DNA from: Methanoregula sp.
GTDB taxonomy: Archaea; Halobacteriota; Methanomicrobia; Methanomicrobiales; Methanospirillaceae
Length of the DNA stretch: 12,089 nucleotides
Direction: 5' to 3'
Assembly (NCBI GenBank): GCA_028711405.1
Contig: JAQTSH010000031.1
Coordinates: 1 to 12,089, forward strand
The notes below the pieces were generated by a model. The model was not told the origin of the DNA. It worked only from the letters and a program-made list of their open reading frames with translations, and did not search any database. Position numbers and translations under genes: made by a program. Shown one piece after another: positions 6,297 to 12,089 of the stretch; position 1 is the first letter of the stretch; the number at the start of each line of letters is the position of its first letter.

Positions 6297-7580
6297 ATGC
6301 CGCCTTTTACAATTTTTTTAAGTTCCACCAAAGAGGATCTTAAATCTTATCGTGAGGCGGTCCGGAAAAAACTGGATGAAATAAATGAAGACCTTGATAT
6401 TGACGTTGTTGGGATGGAGGATTTCGGGGCACGACCCGAACCTCCGATTCAGACATGTCTGGATGAAGTATCCCGGTCTGATATGTATATTGGGATCATC
6501 GGTATGCGATATGGTTCCATCGATGATGTTACTAAAAAATCGATTGTCGAACTTGAATATAAGAAGGCTGCTGAGAAAAAATTACCTGCTCTGATGTATT
6601 TGATTGATGAAAATGAGGGGAGAATTCCTCCCAATTCAGTCCAATGTGATAAGATAAGGGAATTAAATGAATTCAAGAACCATATCAAAAAAGACCATAA
6701 TGTTGCATATTTTACGACTGAAGAAAATTTGGCATCCCGTGTAGAACGCGATGTAAGATCAATTCTCCAAAAAAAAGGAATGCCCTCCATGGAAAATCAA
6801 GAGGGTAGAGTTTTATTTAAATCCCCGTTTATTGCAGGAACACTGACTAGTTCAACTCTCGTAAAAGGGGATGTTCTAATAATCAGCGGAATTGCTACAA
6901 ATGCCCCTGCCAAAGGAATCGGGGTTTGGATATTCGGAGAAAAATTTTTCAATTTCTCTACCGTTCAGGTCTTTCCAGATGAGTCTTTTGAATTTATTCT
7001 ATCTCCAAAAATCTCGAAAACAATGGAGACAGGTCAATATTTTGTTATTCTTCAGCATCCGATGGAGAATGGGGAACTTGATGTGTTTCCAATCATGGAC
7101 GGCATCAGGAAAATTATAAAAAATACAAAAAATCGTGATTTTTTTGTCGTAGAAGGAATGACCAGAATCACGGGCTCGGAAGCTGCTCAAAACCTTGTTA
7201 CCATTATAAACACATCTCATGTTGATGATACCTATACAAAATTAAGTTTCTTGGTAGAAGAACCAGTGATAACAATCGATCCTATCGAGAATGTAACTAT
7301 AGGACAGTCCATATTGGTCAAAGGATGTACCAATATCTCCTCTGAACACGATTTATTGTTTGAAGTAACATCTGTAACCGTTAAAAAATCAGAAATAAAA
7401 AATGTATTTGGTGTGGCTGGTTTTGGAGCAGTTGCATCGATCTCTAAAGGTCGAGATTTTAATACATGGGAGGCAACAATAGCTCGCTCTGTTTTTCAAG
7501 CAGGAAGACATTATGTGTATGTCTATTCTAATGCTCTTGATGTCTGGCAAATTTCAGAATTCGACGTAAAAGAAAATTGA
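6297..7580 (+). CDS. DUF4062 protein fused to surface-layer-like beta-sandwich domains
   Basis: A 427-residue protein. Residues 1-157 are DUF4062: FTIFLSSTKEDLKSYREAV at the start, GMEDFGARPEPP (39-50), DMYIGIIGMRYGS (62-74) and SIVELEYKKA (82-91). This domain usually heads STAND-type NTPases or other signalling and defence proteins. Instead of an NTPase, residues 175-425 carry two beta-rich domains. The first has KGDVLIISGIAT (190-201) and GQYFVILQHPM (246-256). GSEAAQ (293-298), DDTYTKLSFLVEEP (310-323) and IDPI lead to the second, with VKGCTNIS and LLFEVTS. These phrases match Methanomicrobiales surface-layer-type repeats as I remember them. There is no signal peptide or membrane segment, so it should be cytosolic. 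The gene is AT-rich (roughly high-30s per cent GC by eye), the only long plus-strand gene, and ends 6 bp from the end of hsdS. Confidence 0.82.
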   Translation: MPPFTIFLSSTKEDLKSYREAVRKKLDEINEDLDIDVVGMEDFGARPEPPIQTCLDEVSRSDMYIGIIGMRYGSIDDVTKKSIVELEYKKAAEKKLPALMYLIDENEGRIPPNSVQCDKIRELNEFKNHIKKDHNVAYFTTEENLASRVERDVRSILQKKGMPSMENQEGRVLFKSPFIAGTLTSSTLVKGDVLIISGIATNAPAKGIGVWIFGEKFFNFSTVQVFPDESFEFILSPKISKTMETGQYFVILQHPMENGELDVFPIMDGIRKIIKNTKNRDFFVVEGMTRITGSEAAQNLVTIINTSHVDDTYTKLSFLVEEPVITIDPIENVTIGQSILVKGCTNISSEHDLLFEVTSVTVKKSEIKNVFGVAGFGAVASISKGRDFNTWEATIARSVFQAGRHYVYVYSNALDVWQISEFDVKEN

Positions 7581-7586
7581 AGTGGA

Positions 7587-8747
7587 TTAATTCGTCGTTG
7601 CTCCCAGCATCTCATTGATCATCTTCATTTTCAGTGCCTTTGCCGCAGCGACATTCGCACGGGCAGCGGCAATTGTCTCATCGCAGCGGGTGAGGATGGC
7701 AGCAATCTGGAGTTGTTCGGGGAGTGGGGGAAGTGAAAAAATATATCTTCCGATTAGATCAATTGAGGTTCTCGGCATTTTTGTTCCGTATGATCGATGA
7801 GATGTCCATTCAACAAATTTTTTAGAATGGAGTAAATAAATCAAGAATTCATTTGTTGTTTTTTCATTTGCGTTTAAAACGATTACTTCAGTTGTACATA
7901 TTCCATCAAAGTCAGATATTACCGCCTTATCCAGATATGGACGTAGTTTACCATAGAGAACGTCACCTTTTTCGAAAACAGAACAATTACTTTCAAATTT
8001 CTGACTATCCCCATAACCCAACAAATGATTATGACCCGATTCAAAATGTTCTAAACCAACATATTTTGTTTTTTTATGAGGTGATTGACTTCCTACACTT
8101 CTTTCAATGATACATTTCGACAATGAAATTTGTTCCCAATATTTTGGAACGTGTTTCAAAGTTTTTTCAAATATTTCTTTTAGAAGTACTTGCTTCGCCC
8201 GCTCCACAACTGCAATGAACCGCTCGCCCTTCACAATGCAGTCTTCCGCCGCCCAAAGCGTAGTGGCGCTGCGGCGCTGCTCATCGATCGAGGGCAACCA
8301 GATTTCATAATCTGCGAGATACTTCCATTTTGTCCTTGGTGAGAGTGATCCCGAGGAAGTGCCCACAGCATATTCGAAAAACCGGTCATCCTGAATAATG
8401 AATGGGAGAAGTTCAGGAACAAAATTTTCCTTTTTTGCTTCGATCACGAGGATATCACTCGAACAAATACCATCGAAATCCGCAAGGGCAACTTTTTTCT
8501 GGTACGCTCGCCGCTTGCCGAATAAAATCTGTCCCTTGTAAAATCGCCGGGTGAATGACATCTCCAGTGTAATCTGAGACCATCGACAAATTTTCAGGGA
8601 GCCAGGATCAAGATGTTCAAGTCCGATGCAGCGGGTGAGTCCTTTTTCTGTTGGCTTGTACTCATTTTCTAAGATATTCCTTGCAATATATCCGAGCGTA
8701 ACCTTTGTCCGAGCCATAGGAGAAAATCCATTCACCGATTCACTCAT
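7587..8747 (-). CDS. hsdS: Type I R-M specificity subunit HsdS
   Basis: Specificity subunit that holds two HsdM proteins and reads a bipartite DNA target. I take the ATG at 8747, giving 386 residues and an 8-bp overlap (ATGAGTGA) with the hsdM1 stop; an ATG at 8759 would add four residues but has no properly spaced ribosome site. Numbering here is from the 8747 start. Two target-recognition domains are seen, about 1-150 and 200-340. The first ends in GSLSPRTKWKYLADYEIWLPSIDEQ and the helical spacer that follows; the second ends in SLPPLPEQLQIAAIL and a C-terminal helix. The two domains resemble each other (IGLEHL/VGLEHF; ADFDGIC/SDFDGIC). The second one is encoded by distinctly AT-rich DNA (about 7740-8180) between GC-rich conserved parts. 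Complete, no frameshift. Confidence 0.95.
   Translation of the reverse strand: MSESVNGFSPMARTKVTLGYIARNILENEYKPTEKGLTRCIGLEHLDPGSLKICRWSQITLEMSFTRRFYKGQILFGKRRAYQKKVALADFDGICSSDILVIEAKKENFVPELLPFIIQDDRFFEYAVGTSSGSLSPRTKWKYLADYEIWLPSIDEQRRSATTLWAAEDCIVKGERFIAVVERAKQVLLKEIFEKTLKHVPKYWEQISLSKCIIERSVGSQSPHKKTKYVGLEHFESGHNHLLGYGDSQKFESNCSVFEKGDVLYGKLRPYLDKAVISDFDGICTTEVIVLNANEKTTNEFLIYLLHSKKFVEWTSHRSYGTKMPRTSIDLIGRYIFSLPPLPEQLQIAAILTRCDETIAAARANVAAAKALKMKMINEMLGATTN
7605..7682. repeat. 78-bp direct repeat, copy B (hsdS tail)
   Basis: Encodes the conserved C-terminal helix of HsdS (DETIAAARAN ... INEML). It is the partner of the relic at 6123-6200, in the same orientation. The homology stops sharply at the TC of the Asp codon on one side and at the last few codons on the other. 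Confidence 0.85.
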
Positions 8748-10227
8748 GAAACCCCGCATCCTTCAGCGATAAAAAAAGTGCATCGGTAGAACGGTTCCGT
8801 TTCAGGATGCTCGCTTCCCACAGTTCTGTTGTTTCTTCGAGAGTGTGTTCGTGCCCGTTGTTGCCGTTACGGGAGAGATAAAGGGGGATGCTCATGTTGC
8901 CGTCATTCGCTAGCACTTCTTTGATAGAAACCACTTTGGTAAAGTTGTCAATATCTTCAAACGCCCGGTATGCGTCGACAATCTTTTCGATGTGCTGGTG
9001 TTCGAGGAAACTCTGCGCCTTATCATGCGTCACTTCATCGATAGCGTTGATGAACAGGATCTTTACCTTTCGCTCATCCGGTTTTTTCATCCGGCAGACA
9101 ACAACACAGGCTTCCATTGGGGAATTGTAAAAGAGATTGGGACCGAGTCCGAGCACACATTCGATAAGATCATCGGCAACCATCTTCTTCCGCATCTCTT
9201 TCTCCGCATCCCGGAACAACACCCCATGCGGGAACAGGATCGCACACCGCCCGGTTTTTGGGTTCATGCTCTTGATGATGTGCTGGAAGAACGCATAGTC
9301 AGCCCGTCCCTGTGGCGGCACGCCGTACAGGTTCCTGCCATATGGATCCACAGCAAATGCATCCCGGTTCCACTTCTTGATCGAGTACGGCGGATTTGCC
9401 AGCACCACGTCAAACTGCCGGAGTTTATCGTTCTTGAGGAACGCCGGCTGGGCAAGCGTATCGCCCCGCACGATCTCGAAGTCGTCGATGCCGTGCAGGA
9501 AGAGGTTCATCCGGGCAATCGAAGACGTGATCAGGTTGATATCCTGCCCGTAAAGTTTCAGGCTCCGGTACTCCTTGCCCTGCTCCTTGAGCTGGAGCGC
9601 AGCGACGAGCAGCATCCCGCCCGTCCCGCAGGTTGGATCATAGATCGACTCGCCCTCCTTCGGGTCGAGCATGAGCGTCATGAGCTTGACGAGCGTCCGG
9701 TTCGTATAGAACTCCGCTGCCGTGTGCCCGGAATCGTCCGCAAACTTCTTGATCAGGTACTCGTATCCCTGCCCAAGCTCGTCCTGTGGCACATGGGAGA
9801 GCGAGAGCGTCTCTGATGAGAGATGCTCGATGAGATCGCGGAGCGTTTCATCCGAGAGCCGGCTCTTGTTCGTCCACGGGGCATCGCCAAAGATCCCGGC
9901 AAGCCGTTCGGGATTGGACTTCTCAATCTCCCGCATCGCATTCTGGATCGCGACACCGACATCGGTCGTCTTCTCCCGGACATCTTTCCAGTGGGCGCCT
10001 TTCTGGATAGTGAACCGGTGGTACTCCGCAAAATCTTCTCCGACACCGGCACCGTACTCCTGCGTGACTTCCGCTGACTCCTCATCAAAGACATCGCAGA
10101 CCCGCTTGAAGTAGAGCAGCGGGAAGATGAACTGCTTATAGTCGCTCGCATCGATATATCCACGAAGAAGCACCGCAGCGCCCCAGAAGTACCGTTCGAG
10201 ATCCTGCTGCGAGATCGTTTCCGGCAT
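8740..10227 (-). CDS. hsdM: Type I R-M adenine methyltransferase subunit HsdM (first paralogue)
   Basis: N6-adenine methyltransferase subunit, 495 residues, normal HsdM length. The N-terminal helical domain (about 1-150) has the usual FIFPLLYFKRVCDVFDEE. Motif X reads AEFYTNRTLVKLM (about 171-183), the EFYTN variant rather than EFYTP. Motif I is DPTCGTGGMLL (197-207), which binds S-adenosylmethionine, and the catalytic motif IV is NPPY (278-281). PYGRNLYGVPPQGRADYAFFQH follows, typical of the family. The ATG directly abuts the TGA of hsdM2 (TGAATG), with GGAGTG about 8 nt upstream as ribosome site, so the two are translationally coupled. The gene ends with an 8-bp overlap into hsdS. It is paralogous to but clearly different from hsdM2; both appear active. 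GC-rich compared with the accessory genes. Confidence 0.95.
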   Translation of the reverse strand: MPETISQQDLERYFWGAAVLLRGYIDASDYKQFIFPLLYFKRVCDVFDEESAEVTQEYGAGVGEDFAEYHRFTIQKGAHWKDVREKTTDVGVAIQNAMREIEKSNPERLAGIFGDAPWTNKSRLSDETLRDLIEHLSSETLSLSHVPQDELGQGYEYLIKKFADDSGHTAAEFYTNRTLVKLMTLMLDPKEGESIYDPTCGTGGMLLVAALQLKEQGKEYRSLKLYGQDINLITSSIARMNLFLHGIDDFEIVRGDTLAQPAFLKNDKLRQFDVVLANPPYSIKKWNRDAFAVDPYGRNLYGVPPQGRADYAFFQHIIKSMNPKTGRCAILFPHGVLFRDAEKEMRKKMVADDLIECVLGLGPNLFYNSPMEACVVVCRMKKPDERKVKILFINAIDEVTHDKAQSFLEHQHIEKIVDAYRAFEDIDNFTKVVSIKEVLANDGNMSIPLYLSRNGNNGHEHTLEETTELWEASILKRNRSTDALFLSLKDAGFHE

Positions 10228-11793
10228 TCAGAGCACTCCCGTTTCGGATAACAACTGTTTCAGCCGGTTCTCGGCGGATTCGCAATCCGCTGCCGCCTTC
10301 TTCAGATCAATAAGTGCCTCTGAAACCGTCATCGTATCCTCTACGATCACCGGCTCCACGTACAGGGAAATGTTCAGGTTGTAATCCTGTGATCGGATAT
10401 CGTCGAGCGTCGCAACCCGGGAAATTCCCGTCCGGGTTTCATTCGCTCCATACCAGGAATAGATCTGGTCAACGTGTTCCGGAAGCAACTCATTCTGGTT
10501 CTTACCCTTCTTGAACAAACCTGACGCATCGATGAAGAGTACCCTGCCCTTGTGCCGCGCGTCCTTTGTGAGCCGGAAGATACAGACACACGCGGCAAGT
10601 GTCGTCCCGTAAAACAGGTTTGGTCCGAGTCCGATCACCGCTTCCAGCAGATCAGAGTCAAGTAGTTTCGTCCGGATCTTCCCCTCTGCACCTTTCCGGA
10701 ACAGGGCACCCTGCGGAAGCACTATCGCCATCCGCCCGTACGGTTTTGCCATCGACGCGATCATGTGCTGGACCCAGGCATAATCCCCGTAACTTGCCGG
10801 AGGCATCCCGGCAAAGTTTCTGCCATACGGATCATTCTCCCAAACCTCCTCTCCCCATTTCTTCAGCGAGAACGGGGGATTGGCAATGACGCAATCAAAT
10901 GTACGGATCTTATTGTCGTCAAAGAAAGCGGGGCGGCGAAGTGTGTCATCCCGGATAACCTGGAAATCCTCAAGACCGTGCAGGATCAAGTTCATCCGGG
11001 CGATGGACGAGGTCGTGAGGTTCTTCTCCTGTCCAAAGAGCCGGAGCCGGCGATACTCTCCCTTATGTTCCCGGACATAATTGAACGCCTCAAGCAGCAT
11101 ACCGCCGGTTCCACACGCGGGATCGTACACGGTCTCTGAATCTTGCGGCTTGAGGATCATCGTCATGAGCCGGATCACCGGGCGCGGCGTGTAGAACTCC
11201 CCGGCTTTCTTGTTCGACAGATCCGCAAATTTCTTGATCAGGTACTCGTATGCCTGACCAGCAAGATCCGGCTCAACATTCCGGTTGGAGAGATCGTGCT
11301 CCGAGAAATGTTCGATGAGATCGACGAGAAGCGTATCTGAGAACAGTTCTTTGTTTGTCCATTGGGCATCGCCGAAAATCTCATAGAGCGTTCCTTTGTT
11401 CGCCGTCTCGATGCAGCGCATCGCATCAGAAAGTGCCTGCCCAACATTTTCCGTCTCTTCACGGACATCGTTCCAGCGACAGTGATCGGGGATGAAAAAA
11501 TGGAAATTTTCACGGAACTCTGCTTCTTCTTTATTTCCACCGGCTTCTTCGAGTGCCTGTTGATATTCTTCATTATACACATCGCAGATGCGTTTGAAGA
11601 ACAGCAGCGGGAAGATGTAAGTTTTGTAATCCGCTTGATCCACAGGACCACGAAGAATATTTGCAGCACCAAAAAGCCAGTTTTCCAATGTACTGAGTGA
11701 GAGTTTTTCCGGAGCGGCGGGAATGATCTCTTGTGCCGTTGAAGTACCCTGTCCATCCGGTTGTTTTCGGAATGCTGTCTCTCTCTCAGTCAT
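10228..11793 (-). CDS. hsdM: Type I R-M adenine methyltransferase subunit HsdM (second paralogue, hsdM2)
   Basis: A 521-residue HsdM. An extra N-terminal tail of about 30 residues, rich in Gln, Thr and Pro, precedes the helical domain (WLFGAANILRGPVDQADYK). Motif X is the canonical GEFYTPRPVIRLM (198-210), motif I is DPACGTGGMLL (224-234), and catalytic motif IV is NPPF (305-308), against NPPY in its neighbour. PYGRNFAGMPPASYGDYAWVQH is also typical. The start ATG at 11793 has GAAGG about 7 nt before it. It is the first gene of hsdM2-hsdM1-hsdS. Two intact, divergent HsdM subunits with one HsdS suggest either a mixed M2S complex or that one HsdM served the specificity subunit whose relic lies at 6111-6200. 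No motif is missing. Confidence 0.95.
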   Translation of the reverse strand: MTERETAFRKQPDGQGTSTAQEIIPAAPEKLSLSTLENWLFGAANILRGPVDQADYKTYIFPLLFFKRICDVYNEEYQQALEEAGGNKEEAEFRENFHFFIPDHCRWNDVREETENVGQALSDAMRCIETANKGTLYEIFGDAQWTNKELFSDTLLVDLIEHFSEHDLSNRNVEPDLAGQAYEYLIKKFADLSNKKAGEFYTPRPVIRLMTMILKPQDSETVYDPACGTGGMLLEAFNYVREHKGEYRRLRLFGQEKNLTTSSIARMNLILHGLEDFQVIRDDTLRRPAFFDDNKIRTFDCVIANPPFSLKKWGEEVWENDPYGRNFAGMPPASYGDYAWVQHMIASMAKPYGRMAIVLPQGALFRKGAEGKIRTKLLDSDLLEAVIGLGPNLFYGTTLAACVCIFRLTKDARHKGRVLFIDASGLFKKGKNQNELLPEHVDQIYSWYGANETRTGISRVATLDDIRSQDYNLNISLYVEPVIVEDTMTVSEALIDLKKAAADCESAENRLKQLLSETGVL

Positions 11794-11815
11794 TTCATGC
11801 CTTCGGAAAAATTCA

Positions 11816-11826
11816 GATTATATGGT
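11816..11826 (-). promoter_or_regulatory. Possible TATA box before hsdM2
   Basis: On the minus strand ACCATATAATC is centred about 28 bp upstream of the hsdM2 ATG. Initiation at the usual distance would give a nearly leaderless transcript, which conflicts with the GAAGG ribosome site just before the ATG; either the site or this box may be unused. Confidence 0.3.
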
Positions 11827-11864
11827 ATTCGTGGTGCAACAGTAAAAAGTGTTCATTTCATGTC

Positions 11865-11880
11865 TGTCCGGGGACGGACA
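11865..11880. repeat. Short hairpin TGTCCG-GGGA-CGGACA
   Basis: Six-bp perfect arms with a 4-nt loop, in the intergenic region between hsdM2 and the right-edge gene, about 75 bp upstream of the hsdM2 start. It could be an operator for either gene or chance. Nothing else stands out between about 11830 and 11985. Confidence 0.35.
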
Positions 11881-11981
11881 CCGTTGCAGGGATTACTTCC
11901 ACGACGGAATTGTATGAACATCTCAACGAGGGATGTCCACAGATCCTCTCAAACACCTACCCTCCCGGAACCCCGCACCGA

Positions 11982-11995
11982 AAACCAATAAATAC
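11982..11995 (+). promoter_or_regulatory. Putative BRE/TATA promoter of right-edge gene
   Basis: AAACCAATAAATAC has a purine/A-rich BRE-like part followed by AATAAATAC, centred about 26 bp before the GTG at 12018. That spacing would give a leaderless mRNA, common in archaea. There is no ribosome site in the C-rich stretch before the GTG, which agrees with a leaderless start. Confidence 0.4.
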
Positions 11996-12017
11996 TGAAC
12001 CACCCCACATCCCCCCT

Positions 12018-12089
12018 GTGAACACTTCAGCATGCCAATCTAAGATACCGGTTGTCATCATCCGGGCAGGAAATACCTGGGACGGCGTA
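12018..12089 (+). CDS. Partial gene start, product unrecognised
   Basis: From GTG at 12018 the frame stays open to the window edge (24 codons), reading MNTSACQSKIPVVIIRAGN and on. The hydrophobic strand PVVII looks like the first beta strand of an alpha/beta protein, but I cannot name the family. The same frame is open back to an ATG at 11773, but the added residues (rich in Trp, Cys, His and Pro) do not look like protein, they would overlap the 5' end of hsdM2 in antisense, and a TATA-like box lies inside. Only the first residues are available, so this could also be chance. Confidence 0.4.
   Translation, partial: MNTSACQSKIPVVIIRAGNTWDGV

Noticed and set aside
6111..7580. Insertion sequence carrying the DUF4062 gene
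   Set aside because: No transposase, no terminal inverted repeats and no short target duplication. The flanking repeats are hsdS coding sequence, which points to homologous recombination.
6111..7682. Phase-variable hsdS shufflon by inversion
   Set aside because: The two hsdS tails are in the same orientation, so recombination would delete rather than invert. There is no recombinase gene in the window, and the relic has no recognition domain to swap.
8992..9816. A 274-codon open frame antisense to hsdM1
   Set aside because: It is the complement of the methyltransferase core; Arg/Leu/Glu-rich shadow with no recognisable motif.
553..11793. BREX, DISARM or Dnd-type defence system
   Set aside because: No PglZ, BrxC, DrmA/B or Dnd components are present; all methylase/nuclease parts are standard HsdR/M/S.

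Overview
The window looks like a defence island from a methanogenic archaeon, most likely of the order Methanomicrobiales (Methanoregula, Methanosphaerula or a relative). Support for this is TATA/BRE-like promoter sequences, Shine-Dalgarno motifs of the GGTG/GGAG type, and above all one protein (6297-7580) whose C-terminal half reads like the beta-sandwich repeats I remember from Methanomicrobiales surface-layer proteins. The lineage is inferred from memory of families, not from a search.

Layout, right to left, because almost every gene is on the minus strand. At the right edge a short plus-strand gene start runs off the window. Two different adenine methyltransferase genes of a type I restriction-modification (R-M) system, here hsdM2 (10228-11793) and hsdM1 (8740-10227), sit head to tail and are followed by the specificity gene hsdS (7587-8747). 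A plus-strand gene for a DUF4062 protein (6297-7580) faces hsdS tail to tail. Next to its promoter lies a 90-bp relic of a second hsdS 3' end (6111-6200). Directly after the relic comes a gene for a HEPN-like protein with an intact RX4H motif (5271-6098). A second operon follows: a TIGR04255-family protein (4411-5151), an unrecognised 184-residue protein (3855-4409), a small HEPN protein (3480-3851) and hsdR (553-3459). The left 552 bp hold no credible gene; they are a C/G-rich intergenic block with imperfect direct repeats, palindromes, a long hairpin and a G-quadruplex motif.

How it fits together: HsdR, HsdM and HsdS are the parts of one type I R-M system. Four or five accessory genes with defence-type domains (two HEPN, one DUF4062, one TIGR04255 plus an unknown partner) are lodged between the methyltransferase/specificity block and the nuclease gene. 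The accessory genes are visibly more AT-rich than hsdM. The hsdS relic and the live hsdS end form a 78-bp direct repeat (69/78 identical) around the DUF4062 gene. This looks like the scar of an hsdS replacement, or of an insertion at the conserved hsdS tail.

The strongest candidates for something undescribed are the DUF4062/surface-layer-domain chimera, the TIGR04255-184aa-HEPN trio inside the R-M locus, and the pairing of two distinct HsdM proteins with one HsdS.
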